In this document: positions 56,627-64,000 of the stretch, one piece after another
How positions within the stretch are numbered: the first letter of the stretch is position 1
Layout of the letters: each line of letters starts with the position of its first letter
Origin: Hyphomonas sp.
GTDB taxonomy: Bacteria > Pseudomonadota > Alphaproteobacteria > Caulobacterales > Hyphomonadaceae
NCBI RefSeq assembly: GCF_022844445.1
Contig: NZ_JALHLS010000014.1
Location: 1 to 64,000 of the forward strand
Direction of reading: 5' to 3'
DNA: 64,000 nt
Program-made: the position numbers and the translations under genes
Notes under the pieces: model-generated
Told to the model about the DNA's origin: nothing
Seen by the model: the letters and a program-made list of their open reading frames with translations, nothing else
Database searches by the model: none

Positions 56627-57051
56627 TGGGCGATGCAGTCCGTAACGGCGACTTGTTTGTATTCTATGGCCTCCTGAAGCAAGGGGCCGCGGGCCAGCCG
56701 GCGGGGTTGAACCTGGCGGGCGCAGGTGAGTTTGGCGGGCCCTGCCGGTTTCGTGGACGGATGGTTGATCTGGGCGGGTTTCCGGGCGTCGTGGCAGGCG
56801 ATGAACTTTGTCACGGTATTCGCTGGCGTGTGCGGGACGTCTCAATCGTGCCGGAGATGGATAAGTTCGAGGACGTGACTGACGATCCGGAAACGTCGCT
56901 GTACCTGCGCGTGATGCTTCCGCTTCTAGACGATGTCGGCGCGGCGACGGGCGAGACAGCATGGATCTATTGGTACAACCGGTCCGTGGACGGATGTGAT
57001 CCGGTCACGAACGGAAACTGGCCGCTGGATGCGGGAAAGACAAGAAAATGA
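56626..57051 (+). CDS. Gamma-glutamylcyclotransferase-like (AIG2/GGCT fold) protein
   Basis: A 141-residue protein with the GGCT/AIG2 pattern: [13 protein letters not shown] (the YGxLxxG substrate loop), the central [10 protein letters not shown] strand and an EMDKFEDV segment near the usual catalytic region. The family forms 5-oxoproline from gamma-glutamyl amino acids. It is wedged between the two metH genes, overlapping the first by one base and the second by 4, so it is surely co-expressed with methionine synthase. Whether it acts on a gamma-glutamyl compound, glutathione or polyglutamylated folate is unknown. Confidence 0.75.
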   Translation: MGDAVRNGDLFVFYGLLKQGAAGQPAGLNLAGAGEFGGPCRFRGRMVDLGGFPGVVAGDELCHGIRWRVRDVSIVPEMDKFEDVTDDPETSLYLRVMLPLLDDVGAATGETAWIYWYNRSVDGCDPVTNGNWPLDAGKTRK

Positions 57052-59687
57052 CCAAGGCCTCCTCCCAGAGCTTCATAAATATCGGCGAGCGCACCAATGT
57101 GACAGGCTCGGCTGTGTTCCGTAAGATGATTACCGATGGCCGATACGGCGAGGCTGTCGAAGTAGCACGCCAGCAGGTCGACAGCGGGGCGCAGGTAATC
57201 GACGTCAATATGGACGAAGGGATGCTAGACGGCGTCCACGCCATGACGACGTTCCTGAACTTGATTGCGGCGGAGCCGGACATCGCGCGGGTGCCGGTGA
57301 TGATCGATTCCTCCAAGTGGGAAGTGATCGAGGCGGGCCTGAAGTGTGTGCAGGGCAAGGGCATCGTCAATTCGATCTCGATGAAGGAAGGCGAGGCGAA
57401 GTTTGTCGAGCAGGCGCGGGCATGTCTCTCCTATGGCGCGGCGGTGGTCGTGATGGCGTTTGACGAGGTGGGGCAGGCGGATACGGCAGCGCGCAAGATA
57501 GAGATTTGCCAGAGGGCGTTCCGTATCCTGACGGAAGAGGTCGGCTTCGCTGCTCAGGACATCATCTTCGACCCAAACATCTTCGCTATTGCGACCGGCA
57601 TCGAGGAACACAACTCCTACGCGCTGGATTTCATCGAAGCGGCGAAGGTGATCCGCGAGACCTGCCCGGGCTGTCACATCTCCGGTGGGCTGTCGAACGT
57701 CTCGTTCAGCTTCCGCGGAAACGAGCCAGTGCGCCGGGCGATGCACTCAGTGTTCCTCTACTACGCTATTCCGGCAGGCATGGACATGGGAATCGTCAAT
57801 GCCGGCCAGCTCGATATCTATGACGATATCGAGCCGGAACTGCGCGAGCGCGTGGAGGACGTGATACTCAATCGCCGGGCGGATGCGACGGATCGGTTGA
57901 TCGAATATGCCGAGCGCTTCAAGGGCCAGAAGGGCAAGGCGCAGGAGAAGGACCTCTCCTGGCGCGAGGCGCCAGTGCAGAAGCGGATCGAGCATGCGCT
58001 GATTCACGGCATCTCAGAATACATCAATCAGGACACCGAAGAGGCGCGCCTTGCGGCGGAGCGGCCTCTGCACGTGATCGAAGGGCCGCTGATGGACGGT
58101 ATGAATGTCGTCGGCGACCTGTTCGGATCCGGCAAGATGTTCCTTCCGCAGGTGGTGAAGTCTGCACGTGTAATGAAGCAGGCCGTGGCTTGGCTCGAAC
58201 CCTTCATGGAAGAAGAGAAGCTGCGCCTCGGCACGACCACACAGTCGAACGGCAAGGTGCTGATGGCGACCGTAAAGGGCGATGTGCACGATATTGGCAA
58301 GAATATTGTCGGCGTGGTTCTGGCTTGCAACGGCTATGACATCATCGACCTTGGCGTCATGGTTCCGGCAGACAAGATCCTCGACACGGCGGTAAAGGAG
58401 AAGGTCGACATCATTGGCCTGTCCGGCCTGATCACGCCGAGCCTAGACGAGATGGTGTATGTGGCAAGCGAGATGCAGAGACGCGGCATGACACAGCCGC
58501 TTCTGATCGGCGGAGCGACGACCAGCCCGGCCCATACGGCCGTGAAGATTGATCCCGTCATCCGCTCGGCGCCGGTGATCCATGTGCTGGATGCGAGCCG
58601 CGCGGTAGGCGTTGTCTCGACGCTGCTCAACGAGGCGGAAAAGCCCGCGCTGGTTGCGCAGACCCGGGCCCGGTACGAGCGGATGCGCGAGGCGCGCAAA
58701 GATGGTCCGCCCAAGGAACGGTTACCGCTGGCTGAGGCCCGCAGCGCGGCCTTCCGTCCAGACTGGAAAAACTATGCCGCGCCGAAGCCCACGTTCACGG
58801 GCGCTCGGAGCTTCACCGATATCGATCTCGCCACGCTGGCCCGGTACATTGACTGGACGCCGTACTTCTCGGCTTGGGATCTGGCGGGCAAGTTCCCGTT
58901 GATCCTCGAGGATGACAAGGTAGGCGAGGCGGCACGCGGCTTGTGGCGCGATACCGAGGGAATGTTGCAGCAGTTGATCGGCGAGGCCTGGTTCAGACCG
59001 AAGGCGGTGATCGGTTTCTGGGCGGCCAATGCGGTGGGTGACGACATCCGACTGGAGACGGGCGACACGTTCTTCACGCTGCGCCAGCAGATGAAGAAAG
59101 ATAACGAGCGGGCAAACTATGCGCTGTCCGATTTCGTCGCGCCAGAGGGCGAGGACTGGATTGGCGGATTCGTTGTGACGGCCGGCGCGGAAGCGGATGC
59201 CATTGCGGAAGACTTCAAGGCAAGGGGCGACGATTACTCCTCGATCATGTGCAAGGCGCTGGCCGACCGGTTCGCCGAGGCGATGGCTGAGTATATGCAC
59301 GAACGTGTCCGCAAGGAGCTTTGGGCCTATGCGCCGGAAGAGGCGCTGACGACCGACGAGCTGATCGGTGAGAAGTATCGAGGCATCCGCCCGGCTCCGG
59401 GTTACCCGTCGCAGCCGGAGCACACGGAAAAGGCGACTCTGTTCCGGTTGCTGGACGCAGAGAAGCATATCGGCGTGTCGCTGACCTCCAGCTATGCGAT
59501 GAGCCCCGCTGCGTCCGTGTCCGGATTATACCTCGCACATCCGGACGCGATCTACTTCGCGCTGGGCCGGATCGAGCGCGACCAGGTCGAGGATTATGCC
59601 CGTCGCAAGGGCTGGGACACGAAGACTGCGGAGCGCTGGCTGGCGCCGGTGCTGAACTATGATCCCTTCGTGCTGGTGGGAGCGTAG
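57048..59687 (+). CDS. metH: Methionine synthase, folate-, cobalamin- and reactivation-modules
   Basis: An 879-residue protein covering the last three MetH modules. The pterin-binding part starts [17 protein letters not shown] and includes [11 protein letters not shown]. The cobalamin part has [15 protein letters not shown], where H414 would be the lower axial ligand, and [12 protein letters not shown]. The reactivation (AdoMet-binding) part ends with [18 protein letters not shown]. With the separate homocysteine module it should make active methionine synthase, so the cell needs cobalamin. It is followed by a VOC protein. Confidence 0.96.
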   Translation: MTKASSQSFINIGERTNVTGSAVFRKMITDGRYGEAVEVARQQVDSGAQVIDVNMDEGMLDGVHAMTTFLNLIAAEPDIARVPVMIDSSKWEVIEAGLKCVQGKGIVNSISMKEGEAKFVEQARACLSYGAAVVVMAFDEVGQADTAARKIEICQRAFRILTEEVGFAAQDIIFDPNIFAIATGIEEHNSYALDFIEAAKVIRETCPGCHISGGLSNVSFSFRGNEPVRRAMHSVFLYYAIPAGMDMGIVNAGQLDIYDDIEPELRERVEDVILNRRADATDRLIEYAERFKGQKGKAQEKDLSWREAPVQKRIEHALIHGISEYINQDTEEARLAAERPLHVIEGPLMDGMNVVGDLFGSGKMFLPQVVKSARVMKQAVAWLEPFMEEEKLRLGTTTQSNGKVLMATVKGDVHDIGKNIVGVVLACNGYDIIDLGVMVPADKILDTAVKEKVDIIGLSGLITPSLDEMVYVASEMQRRGMTQPLLIGGATTSPAHTAVKIDPVIRSAPVIHVLDASRAVGVVSTLLNEAEKPALVAQTRARYERMREARKDGPPKERLPLAEARSAAFRPDWKNYAAPKPTFTGARSFTDIDLATLARYIDWTPYFSAWDLAGKFPLILEDDKVGEAARGLWRDTEGMLQQLIGEAWFRPKAVIGFWAANAVGDDIRLETGDTFFTLRQQMKKDNERANYALSDFVAPEGEDWIGGFVVTAGAEADAIAEDFKARGDDYSSIMCKALADRFAEAMAEYMHERVRKELWAYAPEEALTTDELIGEKYRGIRPAPGYPSQPEHTEKATLFRLLDAEKHIGVSLTSSYAMSPAASVSGLYLAHPDAIYFALGRIERDQVEDYARRKGWDTKTAERWLAPVLNYDPFVLVGA

Positions 59688-59690
59688 GGC

Positions 59691-60074
59691 TTGCGGCTGC
59701 ACGCTGTCACTCTCGTGGTTCCGGATTATGATGAAGGCATCGCGTTCTTTGTCGGCAAGCTTGGGTTCGACCTGATCGAAGATTCGCTGCGCGGCGAGGG
59801 CAAGCGTTGGGTGATGGTGGCGCCCCGGGGCGCCGAGACGCGGCTGTTGCTTGCGGAAGGCCGGGGTGAGCGCCAGCGCGCGGCCATCGGCAACCAGACC
59901 GGCGGACGTGTCGGCTTCTTTCTGGAGACGGACGACTTCGCCCGCGACCATGCGGCCTTTATCGCAAAGGGCGTCTCGTTCACGGAGGCGCCGCGCGCGG
60001 AGCCCTATGGCAGGGTCGCCGTGTTCCGCGATGATTTCGGAAACCTGTGGGACCTGATCGAGTACGCGGCCTGA
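59691..60074 (+). CDS. Glyoxalase/VOC superfamily protein
   Basis: A 127-residue single VOC (beta-alpha-beta-beta-beta) domain: LHAVTLVVPDYDEGIAFFVGKLGFDLIED is the opening (residues 3-31), with GGRVGFFLETDDFARD in the middle and FRDDFGNLWDLIEYA at the end. The metal residue pattern (His early, Glu near the end) fits a dioxygenase or glyoxalase-like enzyme. It starts with TTG at 59691, 3 bases after metH. The substrate is not predictable. Confidence 0.85.
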   Translation: MRLHAVTLVVPDYDEGIAFFVGKLGFDLIEDSLRGEGKRWVMVAPRGAETRLLLAEGRGERQRAAIGNQTGGRVGFFLETDDFARDHAAFIAKGVSFTEAPRAEPYGRVAVFRDDFGNLWDLIEYAA

Positions 60075-60147
60075 AGGCTGGCAATATTGTGCCCTGCCGG
60101 TGTTCCTTTATTCTCCACGAAGACAGGTGGAAGCGAGAGGTGTACGC

Positions 60148-60672
60148 GTGGATGAGATGGGGTTGTTTAGATATGCGCTGCCCGCCCTTGCCGGAGCGCT
60201 TGGCGTAGTTTTCCTTCACTGGATAACCGGGAGACCGAGACCCGGGATTGGTCGTTGCCAGGCGTCAATCTGGGTGACCGGCATCTGCCTTGTCGGGGGC
60301 GCCCTTTTCAGCGCCGGGCTGGTTGCCGTTCTGACCCAGGCAGATTCCACGGATGGCGTGAATGACGGCCCGTGGTTGCCTTTCATTCTGGGGGGCTTCA
60401 GTGCGTTGCTGCTCTGGGGCGCCGCTGACGCCCTGTTCCGCCGCATGGAATGGGATGAGCGGAAGGTCCTGTTCAGGAAATTGTTTAGTGCGCCCCGCAC
60501 GGCGCAATGGTCCGAGATTGCGACAGTGCATTATCGTCCGTTCACCCAGACTTTCCGCATCGGACTGGCAGATGGCACCGGATTCGTGATTTCGGAGATG
60601 GTGACCGGCCTGCGCGAGTTTCTGGCGGACGTCGAACGTTACGCACCGGCCGCTCGCCCGGGCGGGAGCTGA
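60148..60672 (+). CDS. Membrane protein of unknown function
   Basis: A 174-residue protein with three likely membrane segments (about residues 7-22, 38-60 and 72-92) and a soluble C-terminal domain of about 80 residues. That end (VLFRKLFSAPRTAQWSEIA, then FRIGLADGTGFVISE) resembles a small PH-like or beta-barrel cytoplasmic domain, but I do not recognise the family. The GTG at 60148 has GAGAGG at 60134-60139; the ATG at 60157 is an alternative. Confidence 0.65.
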   Translation: MDEMGLFRYALPALAGALGVVFLHWITGRPRPGIGRCQASIWVTGICLVGGALFSAGLVAVLTQADSTDGVNDGPWLPFILGGFSALLLWGAADALFRRMEWDERKVLFRKLFSAPRTAQWSEIATVHYRPFTQTFRIGLADGTGFVISEMVTGLREFLADVERYAPAARPGGS

Positions 60673-60757
60673 CGCTGCTTAGCCAAAGCCGCTAGCGGCC
60701 TTGGACCGAGTCGCTATAAGCCTCGGCCATGACAGCCTTGTCATCTGGGAGACAGTA

Positions 60758-62182
60758 ATGGCCAAAGCCCGCCTGCGCAGCGAGAACGCGAAAATCGTGG
60801 CGACCCTTGGGCCGCGCAGCCGCACGCTGAAGGAGATCCGCGCTCTGGCGGAAGCGGGCGCGGATGTGTTCCGGCTGAACTTCTCCCATGGCAGCCACGA
60901 GGATCACCGCGCGACACTGGAGACGGTGCGCAAAGTGGAGGCGCTGGTGGGGCGGCCACTGGCGGCGCTCGCAGACCTGCAGGGGCCAAAAGTCCGCGTC
61001 GGGAGCTTTCCTGGCGGCGAGATGAAGGTGGCCTGGCGCGGAGAATATGTGCTGGTCGCGGCGGAGCAGACGGACGCCTCCGAGACGATCCCGGTGCCGC
61101 ACAAGGCGATCATCGACCAGCTGGAAGTCGGCGACACGATCCTTGTCGATGACGGCAAGCTGATCTTTACGGTGACCGCTGCCGGCAAGGCGCCGAAGGT
61201 GCGGGCTGATGTGCCAGGCAAGATTTCCGACAAGAAGGGCTTCACCGTGCGCGGAAAGGCGCTGCCGGTGAAGGCTCTTACGGTCAAGGACAAGGCTGAC
61301 CTTGAGTTCGCGCTGTCCATCGGTGTGGACCTTGTCGCGCTGTCCTTTGTGCAGTCCGTGGCAGACATTGCGATGACCAAGGCGATCATCAACGGGCGCG
61401 CGCCGCTGATCGCGAAGCTGGAGAAGCCGGCGGCGCTGGGCGAGTTGCGTGAGATCATCCATGCCTCGGACGGTGTGATGGTTGCGCGCGGCGATCTCGG
61501 CGTTGAATATCCGCCGGAGGAAGTGCCGGTGATCCAGCGGCGCATCATCCGCGCGGCGCGCGCGGCCGGGCGGCCGGTGATCGTGGCGACGCAGATGCTG
61601 GAATCGATGATCGAGAATTCGGCGCCGACGCGGGCTGAGGCGTCCGATGTGGCGACCGCGATCTATCAGGGTGCCGATGCCGTGATGCTATCGGCGGAGA
61701 CGGCGGTGGGCCGCCATCCGGCAACGGCGGTGGCGATCATGTCACGCATCATCCGGGCGACCGAGAAAGCTGACGATTATCGCCGGTCGATGCTGCAGTT
61801 CGACGGCGACGAGACGGCGAACACGGCCATCGATGTTGTGGCGCAGACCTCGCTGGCGATGGCGGCGGCAGAGGGCGCAACGGCACTGGCGCTGCGGACC
61901 GGCGCGTTCGAGCGGCTTGCACGTTTTTCACGGGTGCGCGGGGCGACGCCAATCCTTTATGGATCGATCGAGGAACAGCGCGTGCGCCAGGCCTGCCTGC
62001 TCTGGGGCGTCCATCCGCACCTGCTCGATGCGGGGGTCGAGAACTGGTACCGTACTCTGATGAAGGCGGCGGGCCTCGAAGGCCGGGTCGCTTATGCGCG
62101 CTGGGCGGGCGACGACGCGCGGTTCGCGTGGGAGATCGGGGTTGGCAAGGGCCTCGATGGCAAGCCGATCACTGGCGTATGA
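60758..62182 (+). CDS. pyk: Pyruvate kinase
   Basis: A 474-residue glycolytic kinase. NAKIVATLGPRSRT, FRLNFSHGSHEDH, LADLQGPKVRVG and the ATP/metal signature MVARGDLGVEYPPEEVP are complete, followed by ATQMLESMIE and SAETAVGRHP. It makes ATP and pyruvate from phosphoenolpyruvate. The ATG at 60758 has GGGAG at 60747-60751; an upstream extension of 19 codons has no support. Its last 14 bases overlap the convergent aspartic protease gene. Confidence 0.97.
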   Translation: MAKARLRSENAKIVATLGPRSRTLKEIRALAEAGADVFRLNFSHGSHEDHRATLETVRKVEALVGRPLAALADLQGPKVRVGSFPGGEMKVAWRGEYVLVAAEQTDASETIPVPHKAIIDQLEVGDTILVDDGKLIFTVTAAGKAPKVRADVPGKISDKKGFTVRGKALPVKALTVKDKADLEFALSIGVDLVALSFVQSVADIAMTKAIINGRAPLIAKLEKPAALGELREIIHASDGVMVARGDLGVEYPPEEVPVIQRRIIRAARAAGRPVIVATQMLESMIENSAPTRAEASDVATAIYQGADAVMLSAETAVGRHPATAVAIMSRIIRATEKADDYRRSMLQFDGDETANTAIDVVAQTSLAMAAAEGATALALRTGAFERLARFSRVRGATPILYGSIEEQRVRQACLLWGVHPHLLDAGVENWYRTLMKAAGLEGRVAYARWAGDDARFAWEIGVGKGLDGKPITGV

Positions 62183-62699
62183 TCATCTGCCCCTGGCGGA
62201 CTTCATAGGAATTGAGTTCGCCAAGGAACGTCATGCCGAGCAGGGACTGTTCCAGCTCGGTGCGCAGGATAACAGCGTTGACGTTTTCCACCTTGACCTT
62301 GCCGATGCGGATGCTGTCGAGCGTGACATGGGCTCCGTAGGTGATGCCGCCGGCTGTGCGGATCTCGGAATCGAAATTCAGCTCTTCAGGTTTGAGGCCG
62401 AGCCGCTGGGCGTCGAAATAGGTGAGGGCCACAATGCTGGCGCCCGTGTCGACCATGAACTTGACCTGCGTGCCGCTGACATCGGCGCGGGCCCAGAAGT
62501 GGCCGTCATTCTCGCGGTCAATAAAGGCCGCCCGGGAGCCGGCGACGGGCAGGGGTTCCGGCGTGGCAACGGCGACGGTGACTGCGGCCTCGGCGGGCAG
62601 TGCCGCTTGTTCCTGCAAGCGCGGGGCGACGACGAAGGCGATAACCATGGCGATCACCACGGACGCAAACATGACCAGAAAAAGGTTTCGCAGGGCCAT
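62169..62699 (-). CDS. TIGR02281-type retropepsin-like aspartic protease
   Basis: A 176-residue protein with an N-terminal membrane anchor (about residues 8-27), a periplasmic linker and a clan AA aspartic protease domain. The active-site triad is FMVDTGAS (D-T-G), and the flap and second half follow through LGMTFLGELNSYEV. These proteases work as dimers. In alphaproteobacteria the family is widespread but its substrates are little known. It is 3 bases from the DUF1289 gene. Confidence 0.87.
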   Translation of the reverse strand: MALRNLFLVMFASVVIAMVIAFVVAPRLQEQAALPAEAAVTVAVATPEPLPVAGSRAAFIDRENDGHFWARADVSGTQVKFMVDTGASIVALTYFDAQRLGLKPEELNFDSEIRTAGGITYGAHVTLDSIRIGKVKVENVNAVILRTELEQSLLGMTFLGELNSYEVRQGQMIIRQ

Positions 62700-62702
62700 C
62701 GG

Positions 62703-62897
62703 TCAACGCTTTCCGAGACGTTCGAGGTGGGCGATCCGGTCGGGCAGGCTGGCAATCACTGCATCGCGGCCATCGGCGCCCATCTGAACCCAGCGTCCGA
62801 TCTCCGGCAGCGTGCGGCCGCAGCCGAGGCAATACCCCGTCTGGCCGTCTACGGCGCAAACCTTGATACAAGGGGTCTTTATCGGCTCAATTGGCAT
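62703..62897 (-). CDS. DUF1289 family small cysteine-rich protein
   Basis: A 64-residue protein with four cysteines in the DUF1289 pattern: PCIKVCAVD (C-x3-C), then YCLGCGRT (C-x2-C), followed by IGRW. The arrangement suggests a small zinc- or iron-sulfur-binding knuckle. Function unknown. It starts a two-gene minus-strand unit with the aspartic protease and is divergent from the cobT-like gene across 119 bases. Confidence 0.88.
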   Translation of the reverse strand: MPIEPIKTPCIKVCAVDGQTGYCLGCGRTLPEIGRWVQMGADGRDAVIASLPDRIAHLERLGKR

Positions 62898-63016
62898 GGC
62901 TATAGCAAATACCGGATGGGAGATTCCGGCAAGTCTCTCACAAACCGCGTAATAAATCCTTGCCGGACAGGTCCGTGAATCTTTGATATTTGGAAGTTTG
63001 CGCTCATCCTTGGCGC

Positions 63017-64000
63017 ATGGAGTACCCAGTCTTGAGCGAACCTGCCGCCCAGAAATCCCCGCTCGCCGACGTCCGGGACCTGATTCTCAAGCCGGTCGAG
63101 GCAGATGCTGCGTCCGGCCGGAAGGTGCGCGAGGCGCTGGCCGGGATGGGCCGGGAGGGGGACTTCGGACGGCTGGGCGAGGCAGCCGAGTGGCTGGCGA
63201 GCTGGCAGCGGCGGTTTCCGCCGCGCATCGAAAAGCCGACGCTGGCCATCTTTGCCGGATCGCACGGCATCGTGGATTCCGGCGTGTCGCTGTCGAGCAA
63301 CTCCGATACGCGCGCCCATATCGATGCGCTGGCCCAAGGCCGCGCGCCGCTGTCGGCGATTGCGACCCAGGCCGGGGCTACCGTGCGTGTGTTCGAGCTG
63401 GCGCTGGATAAGCCGACGCCGAGCATCGCCAAGGAAGCTGCGATGACCGAGCGCGAGTGCGCGGCAACCATCGCGTACGGATTCGAAGCGGTCGAGGACA
63501 AGCCGGACCTGCTGGCGATTGCCGTGTCCGGCGCAGGGGTCGGCACTGCAGCGGCGGCGGTGGCTTGCGCGCTCTACGGTGGGTCGCCGGACTATTGGGT
63601 GCGCCCCAGCGCTCAGACGCCGGCCAGCATTTCCGAGAAGCGCAGCGAACTCGTCAGCGCCGCCCTGCGCCTGCACCGGGGGCACCTGTCCGATCCGCTG
63701 GAAGCTCTGCGCTGCCTCGGCGGCAGGGAACTTGCTGCCTGTGTCGGCGCGATCATCGCGGCGCGTCACCAGAGCATCCCGGTGGTGCTGGACGGTTTTG
63801 CGACGACGATTGCCGCAGGCATTGTGCACGCCGTGTCGAACGTGGCTGTTAGCCACTGTCTCGCCTCCCACATCACTCAGCGTCCGGCGCATGAAGCCTC
63901 TCTCGAACGGATCGGACTCGCGCCGCTGTTGCAGCTGCAATTCCAGACAGGTGGCGGACTGGGCTCCGCGACCGCCATTGGGGTACTGAAGACCGCCTGC
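63017..64000 (+). CDS. cobT: CobT-like nicotinate-nucleotide:dimethylbenzimidazole phosphoribosyltransferase (3' truncated by window)
   Basis: The frame is open to the window edge (328 codons; the family is about 340-350). Family segments seen are PTLAIFAGSHGIVDSGVS, AVSGAGVGTAAAAVA, LRCLGGRELAACVGAIIAARH and IPVVLDGFATTIAAG. The enzyme makes alpha-ribazole phosphate for the lower ligand of cobalamin, which MetH in this window needs. In the C-terminal loop, where LGEGTGA with a catalytic Glu is expected, the sequence reads TGGGLGS, so the Glu appears to be Gly (G313). It may still act, or have another base. Start at 63017 chosen by the conserved length. Confidence 0.85.
   Translation, partial: MEYPVLSEPAAQKSPLADVRDLILKPVEADAASGRKVREALAGMGREGDFGRLGEAAEWLASWQRRFPPRIEKPTLAIFAGSHGIVDSGVSLSSNSDTRAHIDALAQGRAPLSAIATQAGATVRVFELALDKPTPSIAKEAAMTERECAATIAYGFEAVEDKPDLLAIAVSGAGVGTAAAAVACALYGGSPDYWVRPSAQTPASISEKRSELVSAALRLHRGHLSDPLEALRCLGGRELAACVGAIIAARHQSIPVVLDGFATTIAAGIVHAVSNVAVSHCLASHITQRPAHEASLERIGLAPLLQLQFQTGGGLGSATAIGVLKTAC

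Noticed and set aside
62898..63016. A cobalamin riboswitch before the cobT-like gene
   Set aside because: The 119-base gap between divergent genes is too short for the usual element and no B12-box-like sequence was seen.

Overview
The window is a gene-dense, high-GC stretch of chromosome from an alphaproteobacterium. Several things point to the Caulobacterales/Hyphomonadaceae group, possibly Hyphomonas or a close relative. These are a PopA-like degenerate GGDEF protein, a double cold-shock-domain protein followed by a DUF192 gene, the eno-ftsB-pdhA order, a pyruvate dehydrogenase E1 beta with its own lipoyl domain, a CIRCE-controlled groESL, and a split MetH. The placement is inferred from gene content and protein style, not from a marker-gene tree. 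I see no phage, transposase, integrase, CRISPR array or rRNA. The one RNA gene I am sure of is a tRNA-Glu(TTC).

Layout. 1-0.5 kb: the C-terminal end of an OmpA-like outer-membrane protein and its terminator. 0.55-7.1 kb: an arginine succinyltransferase (AST) catabolic operon (M20 peptidase, astA, astD, methyltransferase, astB, maiA-like). 7.1-9.3 kb: a minus-strand trio (phosphotransferase, DUF6285, membrane-anchored unknown). 9.4-17.5 kb: DUF502 protein, recG, sdhE, mfd and a PopA-like c-di-GMP effector candidate. 17.6-22.3 kb: CoA-transferase, rpmF, eno, a TIR-domain membrane protein and ftsB. 22.3-27.9 kb: the pyruvate dehydrogenase operon (pdhA, MAPEG protein, pdhB, pdhC, lpd). 28-32.6 kb: DUF2891 lipoprotein, Nramp-like transporter and the 5-oxoprolinase genes pxpABC. 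32.6-38.3 kb: minus-strand ZnuD-like TonB receptor, SDR, M19 dipeptidase lipoprotein and purB. 38.4-42 kb: recJ, tRNA-Glu, cold-shock protein, DUF192 and a thioesterase. 42.3-46.2 kb: an acyl-CoA synthetase interrupted by an in-frame stop, then groEL/groES under a CIRCE operator. 46.5-52 kb: diguanylate cyclase, second CoA-transferase, AbgT-type transporter and an NhaD/CitM-like transporter. 52-53.5 kb: mlaC and mlaA. 53.6-60.7 kb: an ArsR-methyltransferase fusion, metF, the split metH with a GGCT-like gene inside, a VOC protein and a membrane unknown. 60.7-64 kb: pyk, retropepsin-like protease, DUF1289 and the start of a cobT-like gene that runs off the end.

How the genes fit together. The AST genes give arginine to glutamate breakdown, but the standard AstC and AstE are absent; the CPG2-like M20 peptidase that opens the operon is a plausible AstE substitute. 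The pxp genes return 5-oxoproline to glutamate and sit with an Nramp-like carrier that has lost its usual metal ligands. The met cluster carries its own candidate regulator, with a palindrome at its start.

Most of the window is housekeeping. The best candidates for undescribed biology are the tandem-TIR membrane protein (20.8-21.9 kb), the altered AST operon, the Nramp/DUF2891/pxpABC operon, the PopA-like protein, and the MAPEG and GGCT-like genes embedded in the pdh and met operons.
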